Positions 57,871 through 64,000 of a stretch of DNA of 64,000 nucleotides are shown here, piece by piece. The position numbers and the translations under genes were made by a program. The notes below the pieces were generated by a model that saw only the letters and a list, made by a program, of their open reading frames with translations, was not told the DNA's origin and did no database searches. The stretch lies in the NCBI RefSeq assembly GCF_016097555.1, contig NC_054702.1:88210102-88274101 (forward strand), read 5' to 3'. Position 1 is the first letter of the stretch; every line of letters begins with the position of its first letter. The DNA comes from Gigantopelta aegis (Eukaryota > Mollusca > Gastropoda > Neomphalida > Peltospiridae).

Positions 57871-57992
57871 ACTATTAAGCACTAACAACCACTAACAGAC
57901 TATCCTGAACACCTCTCACAAACAGATGACGTGTATGTGTCCAGGCGAGCGTGTTTGAACCTTAATTGGACGAAAGCAAGCGAATAAATTGT
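57871..57992 (+). mobile_element. SINE, head-D family, 3' fragment
   Basis: Contains the CTAACAACCACTAACAGAC run, GTCCAGGCGAGCGTGTTTGA and ACCTTAATTGGACGAAAGCA, a diverged copy of the 3970-4175 element. Confidence 0.6.
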
Positions 57993-58552
57993 AATTGCAA
58001 TTATATGAACGTGAGTGGAGCAAATCCAAGCTGATAAAGACTTGACGTCGAGTCAGGATGGGAGAAGCGGCTATTTATTTATTTGTTTCTCATCTCGTTG
58101 ACATGTTATTTAATGACGCTCTCGACACGTTTTTATTTACGGTTATATGGCCGAGAATTACGTGCTGTTGGGTGTTAAACACAGTAACTGCCAGTTACTG
58201 TCAACAGTAAAGAGAAACTCTAGATATGAAGGGATTTATTTCCTATCACAGGGACGTAACTGTCGAAGGTGGGCAAGAGGCAATTAACCTACACTCTAGA
58301 TAAGTTAAAAAGTGTCATTTTAGTTTGAAAACGTTATTTTTGTCCAACCGGAGAAGACCATCTATTACAATACCATTATTATTATTTTTTAGTGCTAACC
58401 CCCTCCCAACCCCGACTTATTATAAGTCAGGCAGCATCTACATTACTTGACACATTGCAAATGATTTGATAACTACAAACAATGATTTAAAGTACAGGGA
58501 AACAAACTCGTTACCACCACATAGAACAACAGTTTTTTGTTTTAATTCATGT

Positions 58553-58735
58553 TTATATTTACTTAACATACAAGCACGCTGTACTGGGCACACATCTACG
58601 CTATTTAGGCTAATAGTTAGATGTCAGTGAAAGAGAATTACATATAGTTGTCGCTCATCACCCTGATGAGCATTTAACCTCACCCTGCATTGAAACTGAT
58701 ATTGGGATGTGAAACCCCGTACCTACCAGTCTTAA
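58553..58735 (-). mobile_element. SINE, head-D family, diverged
   Basis: Plus-strand reading shows ACTGGGCACACATCTACGCT, GTTAGATGTCAGTGAAAGAG and GTACCTACCAGTCTTAAGG, matching the 24054 copy. Part of the body is deleted. Confidence 0.65.
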
Positions 58736-58744
58736 GGAAAACAA

Positions 58745-59100
58745 AAATTAAAGTTTGTTTTGTTTAACGAAACCACTAAAGCACATTGATTTATTAATCA
58801 CCTGATATTAGATGTATAACATTTGATTGTTTTAACTCGTAGTCTTAGAGGAAACCTGCTACATATTTTATTAGCAGCAAGGAATTTTTTAATGCACTTT
58901 TCTACAGACAGGATAGCACATACCATGGCCTTTGACATACCAGTCGTATTGCACTGGTTGAGACGAGCAAAAACTAAGCAACACAAAACCAACAAAAAAA
59001 CAAAACAAAAATCAATCAAAGAATAGATCCACTAAGATGTTTTGATCCTACGACGCTAGCACCTCAGGCGAACCCTCTACCGACTGAGCTAGATCCCCTC
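58745..59100 (-). mobile_element. tRNA-derived SINE, head C, tail b
   Basis: Minus strand: head GGGATCTAGCTCAGTCGGTA with the downstream TCGTAGGATCAAAAC (box A and box B-like), a T-rich linker, then the shared body (GACTGGTATGTCAAAGGCCA) and tail b. This is a third, unrelated tRNA-like head on the same body. Confidence 0.8.
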
Positions 59101-59108
59101 CACATGTC

Positions 59109-59696
59109 TTAAGGTAGTACTAAACCAAATAACATCAGGCTGGGTCAAAGTTCGAGGGAAATCTAACTTTTGATAGAGCAGTTAATACCACAAGTCCTGC
59201 TATTAGTGATAAATGTGAAAGTGTTTGTTGTGATACAATGTTGTTTCATCTGGCCAGTAAATTCCTGTAATTTAATTTGAACTAGTGTCAATGTACCAAC
59301 TACCATTATGTTTAAAACGTGCGGTCCTACTAAAATAGTATGACAATTGTTATGCGGAACTAGGGTCAGGCATAGACGCTACCCATTATCTCTGAAATGA
59401 GCAGCTGACTCTCGTTAAATTATATAGATAGATTAATTAGCCATCACTCGACCATGCAAGTTCACAATGACATTGACCTTTATAATAACCAATGTACATG
59501 GCTCTAAATGGAATTTGAATCAAAATGAGCAGCTTATCTCCAAATTTGTTTCCTTCTGATTTACTTTAAGGGTCAGAGAGTGGTAGTATTTATATTCATG
59601 GTGTATATTTCGATTGGTACGCTGCATGTAAGCGTTTTAGCCAGATATGTTACTATTGTCGTCTATGGGATTTGATTTGGTGGTATACACCTTTAA
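59109..59696. mobile_element. TTAA-bounded MITE
   Basis: Borders TTAAGGTAGTACTAAACC and GGTGGTATACACCTTTAA are imperfect inverted complements at TTAA targets. A shorter related copy lies at 22332-22732. No transposase. Confidence 0.8.
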
Positions 59697-60536
59697 CTCG
59701 AGTGTCTATTAGCACCAAGAGCTTATTTATGCGTACTGACACAAAGATAGGACAGTGCATACCGTATAGCGATTAAAAATCACGTAAAATCAATGTGATT
59801 AATTTTAAATACTTAAAAAACGTATTGACTGTTTAATATTTATGCCTATGGGTTATTTACCCAAGGAAGACTCTACAAGTATTATAAGTATTTTAGTGTG
59901 TTTAGTATGGCATAATTTGCATAAAGTTAATATCGGTTTAATCGCTTGAAAACTAGACAAGTCCAAACGTTTCAGAAATCTAATATCACTGTAAAATGTG
60001 CACTTCTGTGGACCACACTTGTGCACCTTGCCTTCTGATGTATTATCTATAATAATAGCTGTGTGTATTTTAAAATGCTTGATGGAAATTCGAGCTGCTA
60101 CCATTACAAGTTTGGAAAATCAACTCGCCAACAACAAAAGAAGCGAACCGAAAGGAAAGGAATGTTAATTTACCCACACTCCAGTCAGGGTGTATTAAGG
60201 GTCTAACATATGACAATATTGAGACCTGTTCTAAAGAATGAGAGAAGAAACTCGTCGTTGTCATATAGACTACTTCTTTTTTGTAGAGAGGGATAGGCCT
60301 TTGATGTAACGATCGTGAATTAACAGGTCCAATGAGGGGGCCGATCCTGCGATATACCGCTCTTCAAATGGAAGCTATACCCTAGGTTCCGTTCCAAAGA
60401 ACACATGGACGAAAAGACGTGTTGACTGATTTTGTTTTCAAATAAAATAGTGACAGTCCAAATATAGATCAAAATACCTTTTTTATCATTATCCTTTTGT
60501 AAATGATAAAACTCTTTTTGCAAGGCTAAATGTTGT

Positions 60537-60892
60537 TGAAATATTAATTATTTAGAAGCATTGAGAGAAATTAATATGCCATGATACTAGTAGGCCTATT
60601 TAGATAGACGATTTGAATCAACGAATATACCTTTTAAAATATGTCTATCTTTACAAAGGGCTTGAAGGTTTTGCTTGATATTTTTTATGTACTTGACTGA
60701 TAAACAATGCAATTTATGAATGTATACGTGTGTTTTGGTTTTGAAGTATTAATAATTTAGAAGTATTGAGAAAAAGTAATATGCCATCATACTAGTAGGC
60801 CTATATAAATAGACGATTGACTCAACGAATAAATAATTATATGTACATAAATACCTTTTTAAAATATGTCTAGTCTATCTTTATAAAGGGCT
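60537..60892. repeat. Diverged local duplication
   Basis: 60537-60665 and 60744-60892 share TACTAGTAGGCCTAT, ATAGACGATT, TCAACGAATA and AAAATATGTCTA blocks in the same order. Confidence 0.75.
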
Positions 60893-61645
60893 ACAAATGT
60901 ATGAACTAATGAATGAATTATGTAATCAATAAACCTATTTAAAAACATGTAAACTGAATTTTGTATCAAAATGTATAAAATGGTTTTAATGATATATAGT
61001 GGAGTATTTATGAACGCTGCTTCAAGTATTTAAAATTGTCCGCGAAATTTAATAGTAATAACTTGTCTACATATTAAAATTTATAAAAAGTAACGTAACT
61101 TTGGCCTAATATAAAAACATTTTATAAATACATCTATTTAAACACTATTAACATTTGCTATTTGCTTATGAGATCACACGGGTATTTAATAAGAGACTAG
61201 TAAACCGTTAACAAACAGACCGGGTAGACCCGCGCACTGTATAATGTACACATGTCACACATACCAACTGACATGTAAACTCAACCGAATCCACGCAGAC
61301 GATTTCACCGAAACACTGATCTCAAAGTTAAACACACGTATACATTCATAAATTACATTGTTTATCAGTCAAGCACATACATATATATCAGCAAAACTTT
61401 CGAGTACTTTGTAAAGACAGATATATTTTAAAATATTTTATGAATAAATATTTATTTAGATAGATAGGAAACTATGAAAGCTTCCATAAAAGACACAGAT
61501 AAAAGAAGCGAACGAAAACTAAAAACGAATGGACTATGTGGTAAAAAAAGTTGACACAAATTTACCTACCTAAAATACGTTTAGCCATTTTAAGTACCTC
61601 CATAACGGTACACTGTGTACCAGCACACGAAAGAACGCTCGGCGT

Positions 61646-61760
61646 ACCTGTGTGTCTTAAGTGGCCACCCACCTGCAACTGCCGTTACTTGTCGTCTGCT
61701 TTGAGTTGACGTCTGCCGCTAGCTTGTCAGATAAACAGGGGTCAAAAAACAGACCGCGCC
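61646..61760 (-). other. Candidate distal non-coding first exon
   Basis: A locally GC-richer stretch ends, on the minus strand, at CACACAG|GTACGC near 61646. It could be the 5' end of the 7TM-pseudokinase transcript, about 10 kb upstream of its ATG. This is inferred from composition and a donor-like site only. Confidence 0.25.
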
Positions 61761-63459
61761 GAAATAGATTGTGATCTATTGATTATTGATCCGTGTGGTT
61801 TGCCGGTGTGTGTCGCATAGTACACATCGCGAGTTTCGAATCCTTCAGTAAACCTACCACACTTTGCGAGTTTTACTCATATGGATAAAAGTAGAGCCAT
61901 AGTTGTTCATTCGCAGAGAAAATTAAAATTATACTTTGACAAAAATATTTATCTATACCAACATGCAAAGTCAGTCAATAAATTTATTCAAGTTAGGCTG
62001 ATAAAAACCGTACTCTTATCTTCAATACGAAACAATGTAATAAAAGTGTTTTTATTATTTTCACAATTTGCAGTTGTGTCTACCCAATGTTTGAAGTACA
62101 GTTCTTTCTTTTTTTTCGCTTGCATTCTTTCAGAAAATAGAACACAATATTTAATGGCCTCATTCCACTGGAATCATTACCTGCAGTGAGCAGAAAGTGG
62201 AGTATAATTAAACAGAATTATGCATTCACTTCAGAAAAACATGGAAAGTCTTTCAGCTAATGTTGGATTGCTCATAAAAGTCACTGGCATGAATGAATGA
62301 ACGATTCAGTGATTAAATGACTGGAGGAGTGTTTAACGACACCCCAGCACAATCAAGCCTATCGACTTCTGGCTGTCGTTGCAGTGATATGTGATGAAAG
62401 AAACCGCAGCTGCGTGTAAACAGACACACCGTGTTAACTGGATTTAATGTCTCAGCGATATAAAACTACGTAATCACTTTGTATTATGGTTACAGACACA
62501 CAAACGGAATGCTATAGAACAAATCATTAAATCGATAGAAAATCAAATTATAATCGATTGATTTTATTGATTTTTTTGTACAGTATTCTATAAAACGAAA
62601 GTAACCTGACATCATATATTGAATTCATATAAACTGACATATGTTCTAAAATCGTGTTTGATTATAATAATTTCAACTGGCATTGTTGACTTTACCTGGA
62701 CGTTTAGACTGATTGTAATTGCTACATTTATTATTAAACCATTTACATTATTTTTAATAGATAAGATTAATTACTGCAATATGCTTATTTGGTATAAATG
62801 GTTAATTTATAAACAATAAAAGTTCTTTAATAACATAATAAGTATATTAAGATAGATTGGAAATTACAAATCAAACAGAAAATAAAGAGATATTTGTTAA
62901 TGATTCCTTATTGAATTGTGATTCACATTAATGGCTGGAGTACCTCAAGGCTCTACACTAGAATTAAAAATGTTATATTAATGTCATCATTAAGCTTCAC
63001 GGAGTCTCCAATGTCAGTGACATTCATAATAAGTATTTTGGAATAACAATCATAAAAAGTAATCACAGTAAAATATCACAAAAACTTCATAAATGGTTAT
63101 ATGTGTAGATGGTATTAATTAAAAAAATAATGCACAGCAAGCATTTAATCTGTATTTTGGCAGAACACCCATTAACAATATTAGCAAACGCAAAGCTTTT
63201 AGGTTCAACGTGCACGGACAAAGAGGAATGGACAAATCACAATGGAAACGTGTGTAAAGCGGCTCCCACCGTGATGTCAGTACTTAGGAAATACAAATAC
63301 TCACTAGATTGACGCATAGTGTGTTGAATACGAATGACCTTACTGGTCTAACACTAGAACATGCATTCAGTCTAAAAGACAAAACCGTTACCCGTAATTA
63401 AAAGTAATCTTCATAAAACGTTTAGTCTATCTTAAAATGCCAGAAAAGTTCTGTGTTCC

Positions 63460-63493
<34 letters not shown>

Positions 63494-64000
63494 CGTTCAT
63501 TTTTATATTTTTATATTTTTATCTATTGATAGTCTCTCATAGTTCCTGTACGGAATGGCTTATGAACTTTTATACTATATTTTAAATTGCATTTTATTAT
63601 TGTGTACATAAGGTGAGACTTTAATCAAATATCTGGCCGTCTGTCTGTCTATTTTTAAAAATTTATTTACCTAGTAAAGGCAAGCATAAGCTAATAAAAT
63701 ATGACCTAACTGGTAAAAACAATACTTAAATAAAAATGTTTAGTGCATATATTTTCCAATCACGCCGTCGTGTGAGCTAAATAGGCAATTCAAAACACCT
63801 TAAATCTTGTAGACCTATAACAATTGTAAGCTATTTTGGCAAAACGTTTCACATCAATTTTAAAGAAAAAAATAACTAATTTTCTCGAATCAACAGAAAC
63901 ATATGAAGAAAATCAAGCTGGTTTGATAATATATTATAATAAAAATGACCGTATTTTCACCTTATATGCATTATATGAAATGTTTGTTTTTGTTTTTTAT
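61761..64000. other. Right-end intergenic stretch
   Basis: AT-rich with a (TA)n at 63464-63492. Short frames (61881-62189, 63109-63312) show no domain. I see no gene. Confidence 0.5.

Noticed and set aside
61881..62189. 102-codon plus-strand frame at the right end
   Set aside because: AT-rich, Phe/Ile/Leu/Lys-biased, with no domain, no splice context and no repeat origin I could identify.

Overview
The window is animal (metazoan) nuclear DNA, most likely from a mollusc and probably a gastropod. It is AT-rich, its genes are split by canonical GT-AG introns, and microsatellites, MITEs and tRNA-derived SINEs are dense. The commonest SINE ends in a tail containing GTGCGTCGTTAAATAAAA, which I associate with molluscan genomes; species cannot be fixed from this sequence alone.

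Layout. (1) 1-6.7 kb, minus strand: the first six coding exons of an APMAP orthologue (adipocyte plasma membrane-associated protein, a type II membrane protein with a strictosidine-synthase-like beta-propeller). The gene runs off the left edge. (2) 6.7-8.6 kb: a head-to-head intergenic region. (3) 8.6-31.7 kb, plus strand: a complete BTBD9 orthologue in 11 coding exons encoding 655 aa, with BTB, BACK and two discoidin-like domains. Its 9.7-kb intron 1 holds an apparently intact Tc1-like transposon, several MITEs, long (GA)n and (TA)n tracts, and a minus-strand ORF with the N-terminal half of a THAP zinc finger next to promoter-like motifs. (4) 31.7-43.1 kb: a gene-poor convergent interval of repeats and possible BTBD9 3' UTR. 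(5) 43.1-51.6 kb, minus strand: five exons whose phases join into a 1548-aa protein. It begins with a seven-helix membrane domain, continues with a degenerate kinase-like (pseudokinase) domain, carries a roughly 950-residue low-complexity insertion inside the kinase C-lobe, and ends with the C-lobe remnant. I do not recognise it as a named family, and it is the best candidate for something new here. (6) 51.6-64 kb: no supported coding gene; it contains a 93-bp tandem array, a 1.24-kb solo LTR, SINE remnants and a TTAA-type MITE.

The genes do not form one pathway: APMAP is a membrane hydrolase-like protein, BTBD9 a predicted Cullin-3 substrate adaptor, and the third a putative membrane receptor-like protein. 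What links the region is how repeats touch gene structure. A 43-bp array copies the APMAP exon-2 splice acceptor about ten times. SINE tails sit at the acceptors of BTBD9 exons 4 and 6. A 41-bp minisatellite starts at the BTBD9 exon-10 donor. A 93-bp array upstream of the 7TM-pseudokinase gene repeats a donor-like motif. SINEs here combine at least three different tRNA-like heads with one shared body.
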